A stretch of DNA of 64,000 nucleotides. Source: Azospirillum sp. OGB3. GTDB taxonomy: Bacteria; Pseudomonadota; Alphaproteobacteria; Azospirillales; Azospirillaceae. The DNA lies in contig NZ_JACHYN010000011.1 in NCBI RefSeq assembly GCF_014192915.1, forward strand, positions 1-64,000, given 5' to 3'. Shown here in pieces: positions 44,103 to 51,415 of the stretch. The notes below the pieces were generated by a model. The model was given only the letters and a program-made list of their open reading frames with translations. It had not been told where the DNA came from and made no database searches. The position numbers were made by a program, and so were the translations under genes. Each line of letters begins with the position of its first letter. Within the stretch, counting starts at the first letter, position 1.

Positions 44103-45425
44103 ATGCTTCCCCAGGAACTGATTCGCAAGAAGCGCGACGGCGCACGCCTGGACGCGGCGGAGATCGGCGCCTTCGTGCGCGGCATCACCGACGGCTCCGT
44201 CAGCGAAGGGCAGGCGGCGGCCTTCGCCATGGCCGTCTTCTTCCGCGGCATGGCGCTGGAGGAGCGGGTGGCCCTGACGCTGGCCATGCGGGATTCCGGG
44301 ACGGTGATGCGCTGGGACCATCTCGACCTGCCCGGCCCAGTGGTCGACAAGCATTCGACCGGCGGCGTCGGCGACAAGGTCAGCCTGATCCTCGCCCCGG
44401 CGCTGGCCGCCTGCGGCGGCTTCGTGCCGATGGTGTCGGGCCGCGGGCTGGGTCACACCGGCGGCACGCTCGACAAGTTCGAGAGCATCCCCGGCTACCG
44501 CGCCAAGCCCGACCGGGCGACGCTGGAGCGGGTGGCGAAGGAGGTCGGCTGCGCGGTGATCGGGGCCACCGACGACATCGCCCCCGCCGACCGCCGCCTC
44601 TACGCCATCCGCGACGTGACGGCGACGGTGGAGACCATCGACCTGCTGACCTCCTCCATCCTGTCGAAGAAGCTGGCGGCGGGGCTGCAGGCGCTGGTGA
44701 TGGATGTGAAGTTCGGCTCCGGCGCCTTCCTGCCCGACATCGCCAAGGCGCGGGAGTTGGCCGACAGCCTCGTCACCGTTGCCGAGGGCGCCGGGCTGCC
44801 CACCGTCGCGCTGCTGACCGACATGAACGAGGTGCTGGGCCTGACCGCCGGCAACGCGCTGGAGATGCGGGAGTGCATCGACATCCTGCGCGGCGGAGCG
44901 GCCGACTCCCGGCTCTACGAGGTCACCGCCGCCCAGGCCGCCGAGCTGCTGGTTCTGGCCGGGCTGGTTCCCGACGCCGCCGCCGGCCGCGCCCGCTTCG
45001 ACCAGGCGATGGCGAGCGGGCAGGCCGCCGAGCGCTTCGCCCGGATGGTCCACGCGCTGGGCGGCCCGGCGGACCTGCTGGACGCGCCGGACCGTTATCT
45101 GGACGCCGCCCCCGTCGTCCAGCCGGTCTTCGCCGAGCGTGCGGGCGTGGTGGCGGCCATCGACGTGCGGGCGGTCGGCATCGCCGTGGTGGCCCTGGGC
45201 GGCGGGCGGACCAAGACGACCGATCCCATCGACTTCGCCGTCGGGCTGGCCGACGTGGCCGGGCTGGGCGCTTCGGTGGGGCCGGCGGAGCGCCCGCTCG
45301 CCGTGGTCCACGCCCGCAGCGCGGCGCAGGCGGAGGACGCGGCGGCGCTGCTCCGTCGCGCCTTCACCGTGGCCGACACCGCCCCGCCGGCCGGGCCGCT
45401 GATCGCCGACCGTATCCGGCTGTAA
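44103..45425 (+). CDS. deoA: Thymidine phosphorylase
   Basis: DeoA splits thymidine and deoxyuridine with phosphate to base and deoxyribose 1-phosphate. The 440-residue protein opens MLPQELIRKKRDGARL and has DKHSTGGVGDKVSLILAPAL near residue 82, SGRGLGHTGGTLDKFESIPG near 111, DVTATVETIDLLTSSILSKK, VMDVKFGSGAFL near 198 and GGGRTKTTDPIDFAVGL near 365. The ATG at 44103 begins at the conserved N-terminus; the upstream extension in the same frame overlaps deoC. It ends the salvage operon. Phosphopentomutase (deoB), needed to link its product to DeoC, is not in the window. Confidence 0.96.
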   Translation: MLPQELIRKKRDGARLDAAEIGAFVRGITDGSVSEGQAAAFAMAVFFRGMALEERVALTLAMRDSGTVMRWDHLDLPGPVVDKHSTGGVGDKVSLILAPALAACGGFVPMVSGRGLGHTGGTLDKFESIPGYRAKPDRATLERVAKEVGCAVIGATDDIAPADRRLYAIRDVTATVETIDLLTSSILSKKLAAGLQALVMDVKFGSGAFLPDIAKARELADSLVTVAEGAGLPTVALLTDMNEVLGLTAGNALEMRECIDILRGGAADSRLYEVTAAQAAELLVLAGLVPDAAAGRARFDQAMASGQAAERFARMVHALGGPADLLDAPDRYLDAAPVVQPVFAERAGVVAAIDVRAVGIAVVALGGGRTKTTDPIDFAVGLADVAGLGASVGPAERPLAVVHARSAAQAEDAAALLRRAFTVADTAPPAGPLIADRIRL

Positions 45426-45433
45426 AGGCGGGG

Positions 45434-47488
45434 TCACGCAGCGCGGCGTCCGTCCTCGGCTTGCCGCGCCCGCGCTGGCCCGACCAGCGCCTCCGCGGCG
45501 AGGCGGCCCGAGATGACGCAGGCTTCGACCCCCGGGCCGGGGAAGACCCCACCGCCCGCCAGCAGCAGGCCGGGCAGCGGCGACTTGGCGGGGAGCGCCG
45601 GATCGATGCCGTAGATCGCCCCCTCCGTCGTGTGGGCGTAGCGGGCGAAGGTGGCCGCGCTGGCCTCCTGCCGGTGCAGGATGTGGCGCTCCAGATCCGG
45701 GATCACGGCCGTGGCGGCGGCGATCATCGCGTCGCCCTCCCGTGTCTTGCGCGCTCGGTAGTCGGGGGCGGAGCGGTCCCAGGTGCCGCCCGCAGGCTCC
45801 AGCCGCATCAGCGTCAGCGCCGCGCAGCCCGGCGGGGCCAGGGTGGTGTCGTGGGCCGAGGGCAGGGCCAGCGCCATCCCCTCATCCCTCAGAAAGGTCA
45901 TCGCCGGCAGGTCGGGACGGATGTCCAGCGCCAGCGTGACCAGGAAGGCGGAGGTCGTGGGGCGCAGCGCGCGGTATTGTTCGATGCGTGCAGCGGGCAG
46001 ATGCTCCTCCCCCACCAACTCCAGCAGGGTCCGCCGGGCGTCGGCGTTGGAGATCACTGCGGCGGCGGCCATGCGCTCCCCATCCAGGGTTTCGACGCCG
46101 GCGGCCCGGCCGTCCTCGACCAGGATGCGGCGGACCGGGGTGCGCAGCCGGACCTCGCCGCCCTTGGCGCGGATCGCCTCGACCAGCGCGTCGGCCAGCC
46201 GCTGCGATCCGCCCTCCGGATAGGCGCCGCCGTCGAAGACATAGCCGAAGATCGGCGCCATCTGGGTGGCGCCCAGCCGTTCCGGCCGGTCGGAGAGATA
46301 GCCGGTCAGGCTAGACAGCAGGGCGCGGGCTTCGGCGTCGGGCACGTAATGCTCCAGCATCTCCAGAAAGCCGCGGTCCTGCCAGCGGAAGGCTTGCGGG
46401 CATTCCAGCGGGTAGGCGCGCATCGCCGCGACGTTGCGCGGGATGTGGGGAAGGCCGGTCTCGACGCAGCCGCGGTAGAGGTCGCGGTAGACGCCGCGCA
46501 TCTCCTCCAGAAAGGCGGCGGCTCCGGCGGCGCTGCCGGGATGCTTCCGCGCGATCAGGGCGGCCAGACCCGCGGCGTCGCCGGGCAGCGGCTCAAGAAC
46601 ACCGCTTCGGACGATGCCGCGGTTCACCGGCTGCCAGCGCACGCGGTCCGCCACGCCGACCGTGCGCAGCAGATGCCCGACCGGCCCGTTCGGACGGGTG
46701 CCGCTGACGTCGTGCACGCCGGCGTCGAAGGTGAAGCGCCCGACCGTCCCGTCGCGCAGCCGCACCTTGCGCTCCCACGAGGAGCAATAGCCGCCCGGGC
46801 GGTCGTGCGCCTCCAGGACGGTGACGCGGGCCCCGGCCTCAGCCAGCAGGGCCGCTGCGGTCAGCCCGCCGATGCCGGCGCCCACCACGACGACACCGTC
46901 CTGTTGTCCATGGATGGAAGGCGCGGGCCAGGGATGGGGCTCCCGCTCGGCCAGACGGCGGGCGACGGCCCGGTTGACCAGCCAATCCGGCAAGTGGCGG
47001 TTCCCTAGAATGCCGGCCAGCGTGCCGAGGGCGGAGGTGACGACGCCGACCTCCGTCGCGACGGCGAAGCCGGCGGCGCCAGCCAGGAAGACCACCCCCC
47101 ACAGCGCGGTGACCGCCTTGTTGACGGCGACGAACTGCGGCAGGTGCCACAGGCCGGGCGATGTCGTCTCGCGGGCGTAGGGCAGGGTGAAGGGACGGCC
47201 CAGCGCGAGCGAGGCGAAGGCCATGCCGGCCAGCGCGAGATGGACGGTCACCCCCATATGTTCCAACGGCCCGATGAGGAGCAGCATGGCGAAGAAGGCG
47301 GCGGCGACCAGCTCCGGCGCCTTCGGCGAACCCCGCCGCCGGTCATGGGCGCAGAGCGTCAGGCTGAGCAGCAGCGCCGCCAGCGCGGCCGCCGGATGGC
47401 CCGCCGGCTGGAGAACGCCGAAGGCGATCCAGGGCGAGACGCCGACGAGGATGCGGGTCGATTGGGGCATCGGCTTTGACAGGAGCAT
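45434..47488 (-). CDS. Membrane domain fused to FAD-dependent desaturase-like oxidoreductase
   Basis: A 684-residue protein of two parts. Residues 1-195 hold about six hydrophobic helices with a conserved-looking LALGRPFTLPYARETTSPG followed by WHLPQFVAVNKAVTALWGVV. Residues 198-684 are a phytoene desaturase/retinol saturase-like flavoprotein: VVVVGAGIGGLTAAALLAEA near 199, the FAD motif continuing to VTVLEAHDRPGGYCSSWER, GGAYPEGGSQRLADALVEAI near 418, and GLLLAGGGVFPGPGVEACVI near the end. Substrate is unknown; carotenoid and lipid desaturation are possible. The ATG has AAAGG six bases upstream. No crtB or other carotenoid gene is nearby. The fusion of the two parts is unusual to me. Confidence 0.85.
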   Translation of the reverse strand: MLLSKPMPQSTRILVGVSPWIAFGVLQPAGHPAAALAALLLSLTLCAHDRRRGSPKAPELVAAAFFAMLLLIGPLEHMGVTVHLALAGMAFASLALGRPFTLPYARETTSPGLWHLPQFVAVNKAVTALWGVVFLAGAAGFAVATEVGVVTSALGTLAGILGNRHLPDWLVNRAVARRLAEREPHPWPAPSIHGQQDGVVVVGAGIGGLTAAALLAEAGARVTVLEAHDRPGGYCSSWERKVRLRDGTVGRFTFDAGVHDVSGTRPNGPVGHLLRTVGVADRVRWQPVNRGIVRSGVLEPLPGDAAGLAALIARKHPGSAAGAAAFLEEMRGVYRDLYRGCVETGLPHIPRNVAAMRAYPLECPQAFRWQDRGFLEMLEHYVPDAEARALLSSLTGYLSDRPERLGATQMAPIFGYVFDGGAYPEGGSQRLADALVEAIRAKGGEVRLRTPVRRILVEDGRAAGVETLDGERMAAAAVISNADARRTLLELVGEEHLPAARIEQYRALRPTTSAFLVTLALDIRPDLPAMTFLRDEGMALALPSAHDTTLAPPGCAALTLMRLEPAGGTWDRSAPDYRARKTREGDAMIAAATAVIPDLERHILHRQEASAATFARYAHTTEGAIYGIDPALPAKSPLPGLLLAGGGVFPGPGVEACVISGRLAAEALVGPARARQAEDGRRAA

Positions 47489-47596
47489 GGCGGACCTTTG
47501 CGGTGGTGACGCCCGCCAGACTGTTCAAAGCACCGGCCGGGGCCAGAACCGATCCGCGAAAGGCCGGTTTCGCTTCGCCAAACGCCCGCCCGTCGA

Positions 47597-47611
47597 TTCA
47601 CGAAGCGTGAA
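47597..47611. promoter_or_regulatory. Inverted repeat, candidate operator
   Basis: TTCACG-AAG-CGTGAA is a perfect 6-bp inverted repeat with a 3-base centre in the gap between the divergent desaturase-like and EamA genes. It could bind a regulator of one or both. Confidence 0.35.
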
Positions 47612-47701
47612 ACGCCGGCGCTCCGCCGGGCGCCGTCGCGCGGGCCAGACCTGCGGTTGCGGCATTGGGCAGCGTCGTGGTTGCTCAGATACTGTGCAAT
47701 C

Positions 47702-48595
47702 ATGACCCAAGCCGCCGCTCTTCCCGCCGTTGACAGCGATGACACGCGCCGCGCCATCGGCTGCTTCCTGCTGGCCATCTTCCTGTTCGCGGGGATGGAC
47801 ACGCTCATCAAATATCTGAGCAACGGGTATCCGGTGGCGCAGCTCATGTTCGCGCGATCGGTGGTGGCGCTGGTGCTGGTCGGCAGCATTTCGGTGGCGC
47901 GCGGCGGCTGGGGCGGGATGCGCACGCGGCGGCCCTTCGCCCATGTCTTCCGTTCGCTCGCCGGGCTGCTGTCGATGGGTTGCTTCTTCTACGCCTTCAA
48001 GCATCTGCCGCTGGCCGAGGTCTATGTGCTGAGCTTCGCCGGGCCGCTGTTCATCACGGCGCTGTCCATGCCGCTGCTCGGCGAGCCGGTGGGCTGGCGG
48101 CGCTGGGCGGCGGTGCTGGTCGGGTTCGGCGGCGTGGTCGTGATGGCACGCCCGGAGGCCGACGCGCCGCTCCTGCCGATCCTCGTCGGCGTGGCCGCGG
48201 CCTTCTTCTACGCGCTGGCGATGATCGCGGTGCGCGGCCTGTCGCGGACCGAGAGCAACACGGCCATCGTCGTCTATCTGCTGCTGACCACCACGGTGGT
48301 GAGCGGCGTGGCGGCGATCCCCGACTGGGTGCAACCGGGCGGCTTCGACCTCGGGTTGATGCTTCTGGTCGGCACGCTGGGCGGGGCGGCGCAGGTGTTG
48401 ATGACCCAGGCCTTCCGCCTGGGCCGCGCCGCGGTGGTGGCGCCCTTCGAGTACACGGGAATGATCTGGGCGACGCTGCTCGGCTTCCTCGTCTTCGGCG
48501 ACGTGCCGACGCCCACGGTCCTGGCCGGGGCGGGGATTATCATCGCCAGCGGGCTCTACATCCTCTATCGGGAAACGCTGCGCCGCGGCGGCTGA
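47702..48595 (+). CDS. EamA-domain drug/metabolite transporter
   Basis: A 297-residue inner-membrane protein with ten hydrophobic helices in two EamA repeats. Seen: LAIFLFAGMDTLIKYLSNGY near residue 20, AQLMFARSVVALVLVG, FRSLAGLLSMGCFFYAFKHL with PLAEVYVLSFAGPLFITALS in the first half, and AQVLMTQAFRLGRAAVVAPF followed by EYTGMIWATLLGFLVFGDVP in the second. Members move small metabolites; the substrate is not known. The ATG at 47702 begins at a usual position; its ribosome binding site is poor. Confidence 0.9.
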   Translation: MTQAAALPAVDSDDTRRAIGCFLLAIFLFAGMDTLIKYLSNGYPVAQLMFARSVVALVLVGSISVARGGWGGMRTRRPFAHVFRSLAGLLSMGCFFYAFKHLPLAEVYVLSFAGPLFITALSMPLLGEPVGWRRWAAVLVGFGGVVVMARPEADAPLLPILVGVAAAFFYALAMIAVRGLSRTESNTAIVVYLLLTTTVVSGVAAIPDWVQPGGFDLGLMLLVGTLGGAAQVLMTQAFRLGRAAVVAPFEYTGMIWATLLGFLVFGDVPTPTVLAGAGIIIASGLYILYRETLRRGG

Positions 48596-48599
48596 CGGC

Positions 48600-48977
48600 T
48601 CAGGCGGCGGCGGGAAGCGCCGGCCCGTGGTCGATGACGAGCGGAGACTCCGTCAGGGCGATGATCCGGCTGCGCTCCAGCACGCGCCGGATTCGCGGCG
48701 GGTGATTCTCGAACGCGATGGCGCCGCCCCGTTCGAGGACCGCGTTGCGCAGCGCCAGCAGAATGCCGATGCCGCAGGAATCGAGGAACTCCACCGCCCC
48801 CAGGTCGACGCACAGGGTCAGGGCCCGCGCGTCCGCGACGCGGCGGAGCAAGGGCGTCAGGCCGGGCAGCGCCGCATGGTCAACCCGCCCCGACAGGACG
48901 GCGCGCAGCCCGCAGCCGCCCCGTGCGGTGGCGAAGGGGTGCAGGGTGACGGTGCTGTGCGACGGGGTGGGCCGCAT
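48600..48977 (-). CDS. STAS-domain protein (anti-sigma factor antagonist-like)
   Basis: A 125-residue single-domain STAS protein. After a short N-terminal tail it has AVLSGRVDHAALPGLTPLLR, LTLCVDLGAVEFLDSCGIGI near residue 68 with the phosphorylatable Ser in the LDSCG context, and a FENHPPRIRRVLERSRI segment near 100. Such proteins act in partner-switching with anti-sigma kinases; no kinase, phosphatase or sigma gene lies next to it. The ATG at 48977 is the first plausible start after a GC-rich leader. It is divergent from the riboswitch operon and has about 130 bp between. Confidence 0.82.
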   Translation of the reverse strand: MRPTPSHSTVTLHPFATARGGCGLRAVLSGRVDHAALPGLTPLLRRVADARALTLCVDLGAVEFLDSCGIGILLALRNAVLERGGAIAFENHPPRIRRVLERSRIIALTESPLVIDHGPALPAAA

Positions 48978-49105
48978 GCTTCGGGGCGACTTCCGGTTGG
49001 GGCGACGGCCCCGAGCGGGCCGGGGGCGGCGGAAGGAACCACGGGAAGCGCGACTCTCCGGTGTCTGTTGCGTTGCGAAATTGTGAAAAGGCGTCGGGCC
49101 GCCGC

Positions 49106-49134
49106 TTGACAGCCGCGCGCCGGGCTCACACTGT
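49106..49134 (+). promoter_or_regulatory. Promoter of the TPP-riboswitch operon
   Basis: A perfect -35 box TTGACA at 49106 is followed 17 bases later by CACTGT (weak -10; CACACT two bases earlier is an alternative). This places the transcript start near 49142, one or two bases before the riboswitch aptamer begins, which supports the assignment. Confidence 0.6.
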
Positions 49135-49142
49135 GCACACGA

Positions 49143-49224
49143 ACGGCTGGGGTGCCTGCCGCAGGGCGGGCTGAGACCACACCCATCGAACCTGATCTGG
49201 GTCATGCCAGCGAAGGGAGCCAAG
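49143..49224 (+). promoter_or_regulatory. TPP riboswitch (THI element)
   Basis: All hallmarks of the thiamine pyrophosphate aptamer are present in order: GGGGTGCC at 49149, GGGCTGAGACC near 49167 (the CUGAGA pyrimidine-sensing loop), ACCC, then GAACCTGATCTGGGTCATGC near 49188 (pyrophosphate-sensing arm), then CCAGCGAAGGGA. GGCT at 49145 pairs with AGCC at 49218 to close helix P1. TPP binding in such elements represses the downstream genes. The downstream operon encodes a branched-chain-amino-acid-type ABC importer rather than any standard thiamine gene. Confidence 0.96.
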
Positions 49225-49256
49225 CGTTCGAGGCTGTGCCGCCGCTACACCCCTGG

Positions 49257-49296
49257 CCTCCTCGTCCTCGCGCGGTTCTTCGCCGGGCAGGAGGAG
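49257..49296 (+). promoter_or_regulatory. Expression platform: possible ribosome-binding-site sequestering stem
   Basis: CTCCTC at 49258-49263 is complementary to GAGGAG at 49291-49296, which is the ribosome binding site of the ATG at 49305. A stem of six or more pairs here would hide the site, so control is probably at translation. No U-run terminator is seen between the aptamer and the start. Confidence 0.5.
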
Positions 49297-49304
49297 ACAC
49301 ATCC

Positions 49305-50459
49305 ATGCGGCGCTTCCTTTCCATCCTCTCGGCGACGGCCTTTTCGGCGGTTTTCTCGGCGACGCTCCTGCCGGGCGCGGCGCTGGCGGGCGAGGCCTCG
49401 GTCCCTGTGCTGGTGCCGCTGACCGGCTTCCTGTCGCTGGAAGGCACGAGCCAGCGCAACGGCGCCGTCCTGGCGCTGAAGGACGCGCCCGCGGGTGTCG
49501 CGGTGCGGTCGGAGGTGATCGACACCGGCACCTCGCCGGAGGCCGCGGTCACGGCGCTGGAGCGCGCGGCGGGCGGCAAGGTCACGGCGGTGGCGGCCAG
49601 CATGCTGGGCACGCAGATGCTGGCGATGCTGCCGCTGGCCCAGGATTACGGCATTCCGCTGGTCACCGTCTCCGGCACGGCGAGCATCACCGAGCAGAAC
49701 AACCCCTGGGTCTTCCGCTTCTTCCCCGGTGACGCCGTGACCAAGGAGGCCCACGCCCGCTACGTGACGGAGGAGCTGGGCAAGAAGCGTCCGGCGGTGA
49801 TCTACCAGACGACCGCCTACGGGCAGAGCGGCAAGGCCCATCTGGAGCAGGCCTTCAAGACGCTCGGCGTCGAGCCGGTGTTCGAGGAGGGGGTGGACCC
49901 CGCCGCCAAGGATCTGCTGCCGGTCCTGACCAAGGCGCTGGCGGCCAAGCCCGACGTGCTGGTGCTGCACCTGCATTCCGGCCCGACCGCCCTGTTCATC
50001 CGGCAGGCGGCGGCCAACGGGGTGGCGGTGCCCATCGTCGCCGGCTCGGCCATGCATCAGCCCAGCACCGCGGCGCTGCTGGAGCCGGCCGAGCTGAAGG
50101 GCGTTTGCGCCGAAACGGCAGCCTCGCCGATCTCCGGAGGGAGCCCGGAGATGGAGGCCTTCACCGCCGCCTACCGCGCGGCCTTCAACGCGGAGCCGGA
50201 CGCCTTCGCGCTCGGCCAGTACGACAGCATCCGCATGGTGCTGGCGGCGGTGCAGGGCGGGGCGGACAGCGCGGAGGCGGTGCGCAAGGCCCTGTCCGGC
50301 GGGACCCACCAGGGCCTCGCCATGACCTACAAGTCGGACGGCAAGGGCAACATGGCCCATTCCGCGGTGATCGTCTGCTACGACGGCGCCTCGCGCGTGC
50401 CGTCGATCACCAAGCGCTACGACAACCTCACCGGCGTGGTGACCGGCATGGTGAAGTGA
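49305..50459 (+). CDS. Riboswitch-controlled ABC transporter substrate-binding protein (HAAT/LivJ type)
   Basis: A 384-residue exported protein with a signal peptide in residues 1-27 (cut after GAALAG). The rest follows the Peripla_BP_6 (LivJ-like) pattern: VPVLVPLTGFLSLEGTSQRN near residue 32, VTAVAASMLGTQMLAMLPLA near 91, IPLVTVSGTASITEQNNPWV with FRFFPGDAVTKEAHARYV, PAVIYQTTAYGQSGKAHLEQ near 165, and ALGQYDSIRMVLAAVQGGAD near 304. Such proteins bind amino acids, amides, urea or aromatic acids. Because a TPP riboswitch lies directly in front, I infer that it binds thiamine or a precursor. AGGAGGAG precedes the ATG by eight bases. Confidence 0.93.
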   Translation: MRRFLSILSATAFSAVFSATLLPGAALAGEASVPVLVPLTGFLSLEGTSQRNGAVLALKDAPAGVAVRSEVIDTGTSPEAAVTALERAAGGKVTAVAASMLGTQMLAMLPLAQDYGIPLVTVSGTASITEQNNPWVFRFFPGDAVTKEAHARYVTEELGKKRPAVIYQTTAYGQSGKAHLEQAFKTLGVEPVFEEGVDPAAKDLLPVLTKALAAKPDVLVLHLHSGPTALFIRQAAANGVAVPIVAGSAMHQPSTAALLEPAELKGVCAETAASPISGGSPEMEAFTAAYRAAFNAEPDAFALGQYDSIRMVLAAVQGGADSAEAVRKALSGGTHQGLAMTYKSDGKGNMAHSAVIVCYDGASRVPSITKRYDNLTGVVTGMVK

Positions 50460-50466
50460 GCGGGCC

Positions 50467-51351
50467 TTGATCACCCTGCAGCTTCTCGTCAACGGCCTCG
50501 CCTTGGGTGCGGCCTACGCGCTGGTCGCGCTAGGCTTCGTGCTGGTGCTGAACGCCACCGCGGCGGTGAATTTCGCGCAGGGCGATCTCGTGATGGCCGG
50601 CGGGCTGCTCGGCGTCGCGCTGGCGCCGCATCTGCCGGGCTATCTGCCGCTGCCCGGTCTGCTCCTGCTGCCGGTGGTGCTGGTGCTGATGGCCGGGCTG
50701 GGGCTTCTGCTGGCGGTGGCGGCCTATCTGCCGCTGCGGCGGCGCCCGCCGGTGGCGGTCTTCATCAGCACCATCGCGGCGGGGATCATCCTGCAGAACG
50801 GCGCCTCCGTCCTGTTCGGGCCGGAGCCGCGGGCGGCACCGCCGCTGCTGGGCGGGGGAACGCTCGACCTCGGCGGTCTGGTGGTGGCGGAGCAGTCGCT
50901 GGCGATCATCGCCGTCGCAGCGTTGCTGATCGCCGGGCAGCAGTGGCTGTTCGGACGGACCCAGCTCGGCCGGCGCCTGCGCGCCACGGCGCAGGATCCG
51001 GAGATGGCGCGGGCCTGCGGCGTGCCGGTGACGGCGATGATCCTGATCACCTTCGCGCTGGGCACCGCCTTCGCCGGGGCGGCGGGGCTGCTGCTCGCCA
51101 ACCGCTACTTCGTCACGCCGACGGCGGGCGGCGACCTGATCCTGAAGGCCTACATCGCCGTGACCATCGGCGGCTGGGGCTCGGTTCCCGGAGCGGTGGC
51201 CGGCGCGTTGCTGATCGCGCTGTTCGAGGTGGGGGTGTCGTCGGTGCTCTCCTATCCGGTGGCGCTGGGGCTGCTCTATGCGACGCTGCTGGTCATCCTG
51301 GTCGCCCGCCCGCAGGGGCTGTTCGGGGAGGCGGCGCGGCGCCGTGCGTAG
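50467..51351 (+). CDS. ABC transporter permease, LivH type, in TPP-riboswitch operon
   Basis: A 294-residue membrane protein of the LivH class with eight or nine helices: LLVNGLALGAAYALVALGFV at the start, AAVNFAQGDLVMAGGLLGVA near residue 35, RRRPPVAVFISTIAAGIILQ near 90, GRRLRATAQDPEMARACGVP near 173 and TAGGDLILKAYIAVTIGGWG near 221. The start is TTG at 50467, eight bases after the preceding stop; its ribosome binding site is weak. A half copy of the palindromic repeat lies between it and the next gene. Confidence 0.92.
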   Translation: MITLQLLVNGLALGAAYALVALGFVLVLNATAAVNFAQGDLVMAGGLLGVALAPHLPGYLPLPGLLLLPVVLVLMAGLGLLLAVAAYLPLRRRPPVAVFISTIAAGIILQNGASVLFGPEPRAAPPLLGGGTLDLGGLVVAEQSLAIIAVAALLIAGQQWLFGRTQLGRRLRATAQDPEMARACGVPVTAMILITFALGTAFAGAAGLLLANRYFVTPTAGGDLILKAYIAVTIGGWGSVPGAVAGALLIALFEVGVSSVLSYPVALGLLYATLLVILVARPQGLFGEAARRRA

Positions 51352-51373
51352 GAGCGTACGCAAGTTGCGGGCG

Positions 51374-51415
51374 CTTGCCCCCACGCTGACCCTCCCCCGC
51401 TTCGCAGGGGAGGGG
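51374..51415. repeat. Half copy of the GC-rich palindromic repeat, forming a ribosome binding site
   Basis: CTTGCCCCCACGCTGACCC plus the first stem-loop CCTCCCCCGCTTCGCAGGGG are present; the second half of the repeat is missing. The 3' arm AGGGGAGGGG runs directly into the ATGATG start of the next gene and provides its only visible ribosome binding site. Confidence 0.8.
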
